64,000 nt of DNA from the NCBI RefSeq assembly GCF_963662255.1, contig NW_026912161.1, forward strand, positions 124,001 through 188,000, given 5' to 3'. The notes below the pieces were generated by a model. That model was not told where the DNA came from. It did no database searches and was given only the letters and a program-made list of their open reading frames with translations. Positions 1 to 9,653 of this stretch are shown here, piece by piece; the stretch's first letter is position 1; each line of letters begins with the position of its first letter. The position numbers and the translations under genes were made by a program. Source of the stretch: Cinclus cinclus. Its lineage: Eukaryota > Chordata > Aves > Passeriformes > Cinclidae.

Positions 1-517
1 CAGCGTGCTAGGCTCTGTTTCACAGCACCCTGGAGAACACGCCCTTGAAGAATGCCCTCTCTGCTCCGCAAAAGCTCTGCCACAGTGAAGGTGGAAGAAG
101 CAGCCTGTGGCCACGGGCAGAGCTGGTCAACAGCTGCGCCTAACTTGCCCAAGCTGCGAGAGCATTCTCAGCCGAGTTCTGCTTTGACAGAGCTATTGCT
201 GAACTTTTGCAGCCCCGGAGGCTGCTGAAACCAAGGCTGTGTTCTGCCTCTTCATTCTTGCCTTCCTGTGCTCCAGCGAGAAGTGAAGCTCTGGCACGGC
301 ATTCAGCTTTGCCGCCTCTCTGCACGGAAAGCACTAGACAGAACTAGTGTGCTTCGTGCATGCTCTCTCCTCGCTTTTATGGTCACTGCTCTGCTTTTTG
401 CTTGGCAGCGTTCCAAGGGTCCACGGCATACCTCTTGCACAGCGAGAGGTGGCCGGCGAGGAATACTTGCTGGCTTAAGTCGTTCCATGCTCAAGGCATT
501 CATCAGAGCAACACCAT

Positions 518-536
518 GGGGGAAAAGAGGGGGGAA
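518..536 (+). other. 19-nt purine tract with G5 and G6 runs (monomer 518-536)
   Basis: An uninterrupted purine run on the plus strand following CCAT, repeated every 1,379 bp without scored variation. Only two long G runs are present, so a canonical three-tetrad quadruplex is not predicted within one strand segment. Confidence 0.7.
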
Positions 537-582
537 CATTGCAGGACAAATTTCTATGCTGGAACAGGATTGTCTGCGAGAC

Positions 583-598
583 AGCGCTCCGCAGCGCT
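583..598. other. Inverted repeat AGCGCT-CCGC-AGCGCT (monomer 583-598)
   Basis: Perfect only in units with 586G (1, 3, 4, 6, 7). The 586T state in all other units breaks one arm. Confidence 0.65.
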
Positions 599-674
599 AG
601 TATTTGGCCAGGCTGAAATCAGCGCCACGGGAAGCCAATCTGACAAGCGGAGTGCAACGAGCGCGGCGATATGG

Positions 675-693
675 GGCCACTTGGCAGGTGGCC
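675..693. other. Inverted repeat, 6-bp arms, 7-nt loop (monomer 675-693)
   Basis: GGCCAC and GTGGCC flank TTGGCAG; invariant among copies at the sites scored. Confidence 0.65.
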
Positions 694-914
694 GAAGAAA
701 GACGGCTGCCCCGCGAATGGGGTGCCAGAAGGCAAGTTTCAGCAGGGCGTTGCGGGCGAGCTTAATGTGTAGCCGCAGTTGTTCTAGGCGAGATTGTAGC
801 CGAGAAGCTTTCCGTCTCCATTCACGAGACAAGAAAAGCAGAACGCAATGGTCTAGAGGGTTGAGAAGAAAAGTGCTCGTAGCGAGCTCGTTGCGGCAGA
901 AGCGAAAGCCAGGA

Positions 915-930
915 GCAGCGTGCTCGCTGC
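915..930. other. Inverted repeat, 6-bp arms, 4-nt loop (monomer 915-930)
   Basis: GCAGCG and CGCTGC flank TGCT. Present in every full monomer at the equivalent position; no scored variant falls in it. Confidence 0.7.
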
Positions 931-952
931 GAGAAGTAGAAGGCGCTTCGCC

Positions 953-965
953 TCCTTGGGAAGGA
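953..965. other. Inverted repeat, 5-bp arms, 3-nt loop (monomer 953-965)
   Basis: TCCTT and AAGGA flank GGG. It directly follows a smaller hairpin-forming stretch at 942-952 (GGCG, CTT, CGCC). Confidence 0.6.
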
Positions 966-1078
966 AATCGCGTCTGGGCACGAACGGCAGCCAGCGAAGC
1001 TTCAGAACCGCAGGCTGTTCTGCTCAGCGTACGAGCCTGAAGTGAGTGGCAAGGGCTAAGGGGACAGTTCCAAGGCAT

Positions 1079-1094
1079 CTAGCTTTCCTGCTAG
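1079..1094. other. Inverted repeat CTAGC-TTTCCT-GCTAG (monomer 1079-1094)
   Basis: Intact in units 1-25, 38, 39 and 44. The CA and CT states at 1092-1093 in most of domain B break it. Confidence 0.6.
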
Positions 1095-1303
1095 CAATGC
1101 CATTTCTACCCTGCTGTGGAAAACATTGTCCTTTGCCCTTCTGCTCCGAGAGGCAGAGAGCACCTCGGCAGACGCAGTGCAGAGGGAAAGGACACAGTAT
1201 CCGAGGGAGCGTGGCGCCGCTTAGGCGGGCAAAGCAGAAAGGTGCCGCCCGGCACTGGCTTTGACTCCCTGAGCTTCCTTGCTAGGACAGCAGCCGCCGA
1301 AAG

Positions 1304-1322
1304 CTGGCAACTAGGCTGCCAG
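1304..1322. other. Inverted repeat, 6-bp arms, 7-nt loop (monomer 1304-1322)
   Basis: CTGGCA and TGCCAG flank ACTAGGC, just downstream of the domain-diagnostic site 1295. Confidence 0.65.
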
Positions 1323-1379
1323 AGTGCAGAATGTCGGCGGTCTGGCACGCCTGCTTGCCGAAAGCCAGGATCAGCGAGA

Positions 1380-2758
1380 CAGGGTGCTAGGCTCTGTTTC
1401 ACAGCACCCTGGAGAACACGCCCTTGAAGAATGCCCTCTCTGCTCCGCAAAAGCTCTGCCACAGTGAAGGTGGAAGAAGCAGCCTGTGGCCACGGGCAGA
1501 GCTGGTCAACAGCTGCGCCTAACTTGCCCAAGCTGCGAGAGCATTCTCAGCCGAGTTCTGCTTTGACAGAGCTATTGCTGAACTTTTGCAGCCCCGGAGG
1601 CTGCTGAAACCAAGGCTGTGTTCTGCCTCTTCATTCTTGCCTTCCTGTGCTCCAGCGAGAAGTGAAGCTCTGGCACGGCATTCAGCTTTGCCGCCTCTCT
1701 GCACGGAAAGCACTAGACAGAACTAGTGTGCTTCGTGCATGCTCTCTCCTCGCTTTTATGGTCACTGCTCTGCTTTTTGCTTGGCAGCGTTCCAAGGGTC
1801 CACGGCATACCTCTTGCACAGCGAGAGGTGGCCGGCGAGGAATACTTGCTGGCTTAAGTCGTTCCATGCTCAAGGCATTCATCAGAGCAACACCATGGGG
1901 GAAAAGAGGGGGGAACATTGCAGGACAAATTTCTATGCTGGAACAGGATTGTCTGCGAGACAGCTCTCCGCAGCGCTAGTATTTGGCCAGGCTGAAATCA
2001 GCGCCACGGGAAGCCAATCTGACAAGCGGAGTGCAACGAGCGCGGCGATATGGGGCCACTTGGCAGGTGGCCGAAGAAAGACGGCTGCCCCGCGAATGGG
2101 GTGCCAGAAGGCAAGTTTCAGCAGGGCGTTGCGGGCGAGCTTAATGTGTAGCCGCAGTTGTTCTAGGCGAGACTGTAGCCGAGAAGCTTTCCGTCTCCAT
2201 TCACGAGACAAGAAAAGCAGAACGCAATGGTCTAGAGGGTTGAGAAGAAAAGTGCTCGTAGCGAGCTCGTTGCGGCAGAAGCGAAAGCCAGGAGCAGCGT
2301 GCTCGCTGCGAGAAGTAGACGGCGCTTCGCCTCCTTGGGAAGGAAATCGCGTCTGGGCACGAACGGCAGCCAGCGAAGCTTCAGAACAGCAGGCTGTTCT
2401 GCTCAGCGTACGAGCCTGAAGTGAGTGGCAAGGGCTAAGGGGACAGTTCCAAGGCATCTAGCTTTCCTGCTAGCAATGCCATTTCTACCCTGCTGTGGAA
2501 AACATTGTCCTTTGCCCTTCTGCTCCGAGAGGCAGAGAGCACCTCGGCAGACGCAGTGCAGAGGGAAAGGACACAGTATCCGAGGGAGCGTGGCGCCGCT
2601 TAGGCGGGCAAAGCAGAAAGGTGCCGCCCGGCACTGGCTTTGACTCCCTGAGCTTCCTTGCTAGGACAGCAGCCGCCGAAAGCTGGCAACTAGGCTGCCA
2701 GAGTGCAGAATGTCGGCGGTCTGGCACGCCTGCTTGCCGAAAGCCAGGATCAGCGAGA
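1380..2758. repeat. Monomer unit 2
   Basis: Variants 4G and 794C; identical at scored sites to unit 5. Confidence 0.95.
2382..2401. other. Inverted repeat, 9-bp arms, 2-nt centre (monomer 1003-1022; unit 2 copy)
   Basis: CAGAACAGC and GCTGTTCTG flank AG. The longest perfect inverted repeat I found in the monomer. Units with 1009C, including unit 1, have one mismatched arm pair, so the perfect form is absent from about half of domain A and present in all complete units of domain B. Confidence 0.75.
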
Positions 2759-4137
2759 CAGCGTGCTAGGCTCTGTTTCACAGCACCCTGGAGAACACGC
2801 CCTTGAAGAATGCCCTCTCTGCTCCGCAAAAGCTCTGCCACAGTGAAGGTGGAAGAAGCAGCCTGTGGCCACGGGCAGAGCTGGTCAACAGCTGCGCCTA
2901 ACTTGCCCAAGCTGCGAGAGCATTCTCAGCCGAGTTCTGCTTTGACAGAGCTATTGCTGAACTTTTGCAGCCCCGGAGGCTGCTGAAACCAAGGCTGTGT
3001 TCTGCCTCTTCATTCTTGCCTTCCTGTGCTCCAGCGAGAAGTGAAGCTCTGGCACGGCATTCAGCTTTGCCGCCTCTCTGCACGGAAAGCACTAGACAGA
3101 ACTAGTGTGCTTCGTGCATGCTCTCTCCTCGCTTTTATGGTCACTGCTCTGCTTTTTGCTTGGCAGCGTTCCAAGGCTCCACGGCATACCTCTTGCACAG
3201 CGAGAGGTGGCCGGCGAGGAATACTTGCTGGCTTAAGTCGTTCCATGCTCAAGGCATTCATCAGAGCAACACCATGGGGGAAAAGAGGGGGGAACATTGC
3301 AGGACAAATTTCTATGCTGGAACAGGATTGTCTGCGAGACAGCGCTCCGCAGCGCTAGTATTTGGCCAGGCTGAAATCAGCGCCACGGGAAGCCAATCTG
3401 ACAAGCGGAGTGCAACGAGCGCGGCGATATGGGGCCACTTGGCAGGTGGCCGAAGAAAGACGGCTGCCCCGCGAATGGGGTGCCAGAAGGCAAGTTTCAG
3501 CAGGGCGTTGCGGGCGAGCTTAATGTGTAGCCGCAGTTGTTCTAGGCGAGATTGTAGCCGAGAAGCTTTCCGTCTCCATTCACGAGACAAGAAAAGCAGA
3601 ACGCAATGGTCTAGAGGGTTGAGAAGAAAAGTGCTCGTAGCGAGCTCGTTGCGGCAGAAGCGAAAGCCAGGAGCAGCGTGCTCGCTGCGAGAAGTAGACG
3701 GCGCTTCGCCTCCTTGGGAAGGAAATGGCGTCTGGGCACGAACGGCAGCCAGCGAAGCTTCAGAACCGCAGGCTGTTCTGCTCAGCGTACGAGCCTGAAG
3801 TGAGTGGCAAGGGCTAAGGGGACAGTTCCAAGGCATCTAGCTTTCCTGCTAGCAATGCCATTTCTACCCTGCTGTGGAAAACATTGTCCTTTGCCCTTCT
3901 GCTCCGAGAGGCAGAGAGCACCTCGGCAGACGCAGTGCAGAGGGAAAGGACACAGTATCCGAGGGAGCGTGGCGCCGCTTAGGCGGGCAAAGCAGAAAGG
4001 TGCCGCCCGGCACTGGCTTTGACTCCCTGAGCTTCCTTGCTAGGACAGCAGCCGCCGAAAGCTGGCAACTAGGCTGCCAGAGTGCAGAATGTCGGCGGTC
4101 TGGCACGCCTGCTTGCCGAAAGCCAGGATCAGCGAGA
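2759..4137. repeat. Monomer unit 3
   Basis: Variants 419C, 586G, 969G, 1009C; identical at scored sites to unit 6. 419C is found only in these two units. Confidence 0.95.
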
Positions 4138-5516
4138 CAGCGTGCTAGGCTCTGTTTCACAGCACCCTGGAGAACACGCCCTTGAAGAATGCCCTCTCTG
4201 CTCCGCAAAAGCTCTGCCACAGTGAAGGTGGAAGAAGCAGCCTGTGGCCACGGGCAGAGCTGGTCAACAGCTGCGCCTAACTTGCCCAAGCTGCGAGAGC
4301 ATTCTCAGCCGAGTTCTGCTTTGACAGAGCTATTGCTGAACTTTTGCAGCCCCGGAGGCTGCTGAAACCAAGGCTGTGTTCTGCCTCTTCATTCTTGCCT
4401 TCCTGTGCTCCAGCGAGAAGTGAAGCTCTGGCACGGCATTCAGCTTTGCCGCCTCTCTGCACGGAAAGCACTAGACAGAACTAGTGTGCTTCGTGCATGC
4501 TCTCTCCTCGCTTTTATGGTCACTGCTCTGCTTTTTGCTTGGCAGCGTTCCAAGGGTCCACGGCATACCTCTTGCACAGCGAGAGGTGGCCGGCGAGGAA
4601 TACTTGCTGGCTTAAGTCGTTCCATGCTCAAGGCATTCATCAGAGCAACACCATGGGGGAAAAGAGGGGGGAACATTGCAGGACAAATTTCTATGCTGGA
4701 ACAGGATTGTCTGCGAGACAGCGCTCCGCAGCGCTAGTATTTGGCCAGGCTGAAATCAGCGCCACGGGAAGCCAATCTGACAAGCGGAGTGCAACGAGCG
4801 CGGCGATATGGGGCCACTTGGCAGGTGGCCGAAGAAAGACGGCTGCCCCGCGAATGGGGTGCCAGAAGGCAAGTTTCAGCAGGGCGTTGCGGGCGAGCTT
4901 AATGTGTAGCCGCAGTTGTTCTAGGCGAGATTGTAGCCGAGAAGCTTTCCGTCTCCATTCACGAGACAAGAAAAGCAGAACGCAATGGTCTAGAGGGTTG
5001 AGAAGAAAAGTGCTCGTAGCGAGCTCGTTGCGGCAGAAGCGAAAGCCAGGAGCAGCGTGCTCGCTGCGAGAAGTAGACGGCGCTTCGCCTCCTTGGGAAG
5101 GAAATCGCGTCTGGGCACGAACGGCAGCCAGCGAAGCTTCAGAACCGCAGGCTGTTCTGCTCAGCGTACGAGCCTGAAGTGAGTGGCAAGGGCTAAGGGG
5201 ACAGTTCCAAGGCATCTAGCTTTCCTGCTAGCAATGCCATTTCTACCCTGCTGTGGAAAACATTGTCCTTTGCCCTTCTGCTCCGAGAGGCAGAGAGCAC
5301 CTCGGCAGACGCAGTGCAGAGGGAAAGGACACAGTATCCGAGGGAGCGTGGCGCCGCTTAGGCGGGCAAAGCAGAAAGGTGCCGCCCGGCACTGGCTTTG
5401 ACTCCCTGAGCTTCCTTGCTAGGACAGCAGCCGCCGAAAGCTGGCAACTAGGCTGCCAGAGTGCAGAATGTCGGCGGTCTGGCACGCCTGCTTGCCGAAA
5501 GCCAGGATCAGCGAGA
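4138..5516. repeat. Monomer unit 4
   Basis: Variants 586G and 1009C; lacks the 941A of units 1 and 7. Confidence 0.95.
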
Positions 5517-6895
5517 CAGGGTGCTAGGCTCTGTTTCACAGCACCCTGGAGAACACGCCCTTGAAGAATGCCCTCTCTGCTCCGCAAAAGCTCTGCCACA
5601 GTGAAGGTGGAAGAAGCAGCCTGTGGCCACGGGCAGAGCTGGTCAACAGCTGCGCCTAACTTGCCCAAGCTGCGAGAGCATTCTCAGCCGAGTTCTGCTT
5701 TGACAGAGCTATTGCTGAACTTTTGCAGCCCCGGAGGCTGCTGAAACCAAGGCTGTGTTCTGCCTCTTCATTCTTGCCTTCCTGTGCTCCAGCGAGAAGT
5801 GAAGCTCTGGCACGGCATTCAGCTTTGCCGCCTCTCTGCACGGAAAGCACTAGACAGAACTAGTGTGCTTCGTGCATGCTCTCTCCTCGCTTTTATGGTC
5901 ACTGCTCTGCTTTTTGCTTGGCAGCGTTCCAAGGGTCCACGGCATACCTCTTGCACAGCGAGAGGTGGCCGGCGAGGAATACTTGCTGGCTTAAGTCGTT
6001 CCATGCTCAAGGCATTCATCAGAGCAACACCATGGGGGAAAAGAGGGGGGAACATTGCAGGACAAATTTCTATGCTGGAACAGGATTGTCTGCGAGACAG
6101 CTCTCCGCAGCGCTAGTATTTGGCCAGGCTGAAATCAGCGCCACGGGAAGCCAATCTGACAAGCGGAGTGCAACGAGCGCGGCGATATGGGGCCACTTGG
6201 CAGGTGGCCGAAGAAAGACGGCTGCCCCGCGAATGGGGTGCCAGAAGGCAAGTTTCAGCAGGGCGTTGCGGGCGAGCTTAATGTGTAGCCGCAGTTGTTC
6301 TAGGCGAGACTGTAGCCGAGAAGCTTTCCGTCTCCATTCACGAGACAAGAAAAGCAGAACGCAATGGTCTAGAGGGTTGAGAAGAAAAGTGCTCGTAGCG
6401 AGCTCGTTGCGGCAGAAGCGAAAGCCAGGAGCAGCGTGCTCGCTGCGAGAAGTAGACGGCGCTTCGCCTCCTTGGGAAGGAAATCGCGTCTGGGCACGAA
6501 CGGCAGCCAGCGAAGCTTCAGAACAGCAGGCTGTTCTGCTCAGCGTACGAGCCTGAAGTGAGTGGCAAGGGCTAAGGGGACAGTTCCAAGGCATCTAGCT
6601 TTCCTGCTAGCAATGCCATTTCTACCCTGCTGTGGAAAACATTGTCCTTTGCCCTTCTGCTCCGAGAGGCAGAGAGCACCTCGGCAGACGCAGTGCAGAG
6701 GGAAAGGACACAGTATCCGAGGGAGCGTGGCGCCGCTTAGGCGGGCAAAGCAGAAAGGTGCCGCCCGGCACTGGCTTTGACTCCCTGAGCTTCCTTGCTA
6801 GGACAGCAGCCGCCGAAAGCTGGCAACTAGGCTGCCAGAGTGCAGAATGTCGGCGGTCTGGCACGCCTGCTTGCCGAAAGCCAGGATCAGCGAGA
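5517..6895. repeat. Monomer unit 5
   Basis: Variants 4G and 794C, as in unit 2. Confidence 0.95.
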
Positions 6896-8274
6896 CAGCG
6901 TGCTAGGCTCTGTTTCACAGCACCCTGGAGAACACGCCCTTGAAGAATGCCCTCTCTGCTCCGCAAAAGCTCTGCCACAGTGAAGGTGGAAGAAGCAGCC
7001 TGTGGCCACGGGCAGAGCTGGTCAACAGCTGCGCCTAACTTGCCCAAGCTGCGAGAGCATTCTCAGCCGAGTTCTGCTTTGACAGAGCTATTGCTGAACT
7101 TTTGCAGCCCCGGAGGCTGCTGAAACCAAGGCTGTGTTCTGCCTCTTCATTCTTGCCTTCCTGTGCTCCAGCGAGAAGTGAAGCTCTGGCACGGCATTCA
7201 GCTTTGCCGCCTCTCTGCACGGAAAGCACTAGACAGAACTAGTGTGCTTCGTGCATGCTCTCTCCTCGCTTTTATGGTCACTGCTCTGCTTTTTGCTTGG
7301 CAGCGTTCCAAGGCTCCACGGCATACCTCTTGCACAGCGAGAGGTGGCCGGCGAGGAATACTTGCTGGCTTAAGTCGTTCCATGCTCAAGGCATTCATCA
7401 GAGCAACACCATGGGGGAAAAGAGGGGGGAACATTGCAGGACAAATTTCTATGCTGGAACAGGATTGTCTGCGAGACAGCGCTCCGCAGCGCTAGTATTT
7501 GGCCAGGCTGAAATCAGCGCCACGGGAAGCCAATCTGACAAGCGGAGTGCAACGAGCGCGGCGATATGGGGCCACTTGGCAGGTGGCCGAAGAAAGACGG
7601 CTGCCCCGCGAATGGGGTGCCAGAAGGCAAGTTTCAGCAGGGCGTTGCGGGCGAGCTTAATGTGTAGCCGCAGTTGTTCTAGGCGAGATTGTAGCCGAGA
7701 AGCTTTCCGTCTCCATTCACGAGACAAGAAAAGCAGAACGCAATGGTCTAGAGGGTTGAGAAGAAAAGTGCTCGTAGCGAGCTCGTTGCGGCAGAAGCGA
7801 AAGCCAGGAGCAGCGTGCTCGCTGCGAGAAGTAGACGGCGCTTCGCCTCCTTGGGAAGGAAATGGCGTCTGGGCACGAACGGCAGCCAGCGAAGCTTCAG
7901 AACCGCAGGCTGTTCTGCTCAGCGTACGAGCCTGAAGTGAGTGGCAAGGGCTAAGGGGACAGTTCCAAGGCATCTAGCTTTCCTGCTAGCAATGCCATTT
8001 CTACCCTGCTGTGGAAAACATTGTCCTTTGCCCTTCTGCTCCGAGAGGCAGAGAGCACCTCGGCAGACGCAGTGCAGAGGGAAAGGACACAGTATCCGAG
8101 GGAGCGTGGCGCCGCTTAGGCGGGCAAAGCAGAAAGGTGCCGCCCGGCACTGGCTTTGACTCCCTGAGCTTCCTTGCTAGGACAGCAGCCGCCGAAAGCT
8201 GGCAACTAGGCTGCCAGAGTGCAGAATGTCGGCGGTCTGGCACGCCTGCTTGCCGAAAGCCAGGATCAGCGAGA
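6896..8274. repeat. Monomer unit 6
   Basis: Variants 419C, 586G, 969G, 1009C, as in unit 3. Confidence 0.95.
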
Positions 8275-9653
8275 CAGCGTGCTAGGCTCTGTTTCACAGC
8301 ACCCTGGAGAACACGCCCTTGAAGAATGCCCTCTCTGCTCCGCAAAAGCTCTGCCACAGTGAAGGTGGAAGAAGCAGCCTGTGGCCACGGGCAGAGCTGG
8401 TCAACAGCTGCGCCTAACTTGCCCAAGCTGCGAGAGCATTCTCAGCCGAGTTCTGCTTTGACAGAGCTATTGCTGAACTTTTGCAGCCCCGGAGGCTGCT
8501 GAAACCAAGGCTGTGTTCTGCCTCTTCATTCTTGCCTTCCTGTGCTCCAGCGAGAAGTGAAGCTCTGGCACGGCATTCAGCTTTGCCGCCTCTCTGCACG
8601 GAAAGCACTAGACAGAACTAGTGTGCTTCGTGCATGCTCTCTCCTCGCTTTTATGGTCACTGCTCTGCTTTTTGCTTGGCAGCGTTCCAAGGGTCCACGG
8701 CATACCTCTTGCACAGCGAGAGGTGGCCGGCGAGGAATACTTGCTGGCTTAAGTCGTTCCATGCTCAAGGCATTCATCAGAGCAACACCATGGGGGAAAA
8801 GAGGGGGGAACATTGCAGGACAAATTTCTATGCTGGAACAGGATTGTCTGCGAGACAGCGCTCCGCAGCGCTAGTATTTGGCCAGGCTGAAATCAGCGCC
8901 ACGGGAAGCCAATCTGACAAGCGGAGTGCAACGAGCGCGGCGATATGGGGCCACTTGGCAGGTGGCCGAAGAAAGACGGCTGCCCCGCGAATGGGGTGCC
9001 AGAAGGCAAGTTTCAGCAGGGCGTTGCGGGCGAGCTTAATGTGTAGCCGCAGTTGTTCTAGGCGAGATTGTAGCCGAGAAGCTTTCCGTCTCCATTCACG
9101 AGACAAGAAAAGCAGAACGCAATGGTCTAGAGGGTTGAGAAGAAAAGTGCTCGTAGCGAGCTCGTTGCGGCAGAAGCGAAAGCCAGGAGCAGCGTGCTCG
9201 CTGCGAGAAGTAGAAGGCGCTTCGCCTCCTTGGGAAGGAAATCGCGTCTGGGCACGAACGGCAGCCAGCGAAGCTTCAGAACCGCAGGCTGTTCTGCTCA
9301 GCGTACGAGCCTGAAGTGAGTGGCAAGGGCTAAGGGGACAGTTCCAAGGCATCTAGCTTTCCTGCTAGCAATGCCATTTCTACCCTGCTGTGGAAAACAT
9401 TGTCCTTTGCCCTTCTGCTCCGAGAGGCAGAGAGCACCTCGGCAGACGCAGTGCAGAGGGAAAGGACACAGTATCCGAGGGAGCGTGGCGCCGCTTAGGC
9501 GGGCAAAGCAGAAAGGTGCCGCCCGGCACTGGCTTTGACTCCCTGAGCTTCCTTGCTAGGACAGCAGCCGCCGAAAGCTGGCAACTAGGCTGCCAGAGTG
9601 CAGAATGTCGGCGGTCTGGCACGCCTGCTTGCCGAAAGCCAGGATCAGCGAGA
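8275..9653. repeat. Monomer unit 7
   Basis: Variants 586G, 941A, 1009C, as in unit 1. Last unit with 586G. Confidence 0.95.

Larger units (their letters stand above)
360..1040 (+). other. Recurrent 226-codon open frame (unit 1 copy); probably not a gene
   Basis: An ATG-initiated frame of 226 codons is open in all 46 full monomers. The predicted product is rich in Arg, Ser and Ala, has no signal peptide or repeated domain, and resembles no family I know. The first ATG lies in a weak context; an internal in-frame ATG at 516 (CACCATGG) has a good vertebrate-type start context and would give 174 residues. Scored variants inside the frame are both amino-acid-changing (493, 586, 774, 941, 969, 1009) and silent (419, 794, 980, 1031, 1034), with no clear purifying signal. 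In a 55% GC monomer with near-identical copies, a retained open frame is expected by chance once present. It is overlapped on the other strand by a frame of similar length. No promoter or polyadenylation signal is evident. Confidence 0.25.
554..1078 (-). other. Recurrent antisense 174-codon open frame (unit 1 copy); probably not a gene
   Basis: An ATG-started frame on the minus strand overlaps the 226-codon plus-strand frame. It is intact in most monomers, but the one-base insertion at monomer position 1041 in units 34, 35 and 44 shifts it near its start, leaving only a downstream 92-codon portion. This tolerance of a frameshift argues against a conserved protein. The C-terminal half has a basic, Leu/Arg-rich stretch that could form a helix, but I recognise no domain. 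Confidence 0.2.
1..1379. repeat. Monomer unit 1
   Basis: Variants 586G, 941A, 1009C. Used as the coordinate reference for monomer positions. Identical at scored sites to unit 7. Confidence 0.95.
1..4137. repeat. HOR copy 1 (units 1-3)
   Basis: Carries the A1 set: 586G in the first and third monomers, 4G and 794C in the second, 419C and 969G in the third. It differs from HOR copy 2 at only one scored site (941A in unit 1), so copies 1 and 2 appear to be a very recent 4,137-bp duplication. Confidence 0.9.
4138..8274. repeat. HOR copy 2 (units 4-6)
   Basis: Units 5 and 6 are identical to units 2 and 3 at every scored site. Unit 4 differs from unit 1 only by having 941C. Confidence 0.9.

Noticed and set aside
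26..45. Resemblance to the 5' part of 5S rRNA (CACCCTG...AACACGCCC)
   Set aside because: About 16 matching bases with a gap, then similarity ends; the internal control region of a 5S gene is absent, so this is not a 5S repeat.
919..928. Start of a U6 snRNA (GTGCTCGCT)
   Set aside because: Only nine bases match; the following sequence and the conserved core do not.
1..1379. CENP-B box in the monomer
   Set aside because: No match to the core pattern TTCG-N4-A-N2-CGGG on either strand; the nearest stretches (around 946-960 and 708-720) lack required bases.
1..1379. tRNA or other pol III gene
   Set aside because: No B-box match (GGTTCRANNCC) with a correctly spaced A box, no cloverleaf and no T-run terminator in place.
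2382..2401. Steroid-receptor response element (AGAACA...TGTTCT)
   Set aside because: The half-sites are separated by six bases rather than three, and the element is half-broken in units with 1009C; it is better described as a small inverted repeat.
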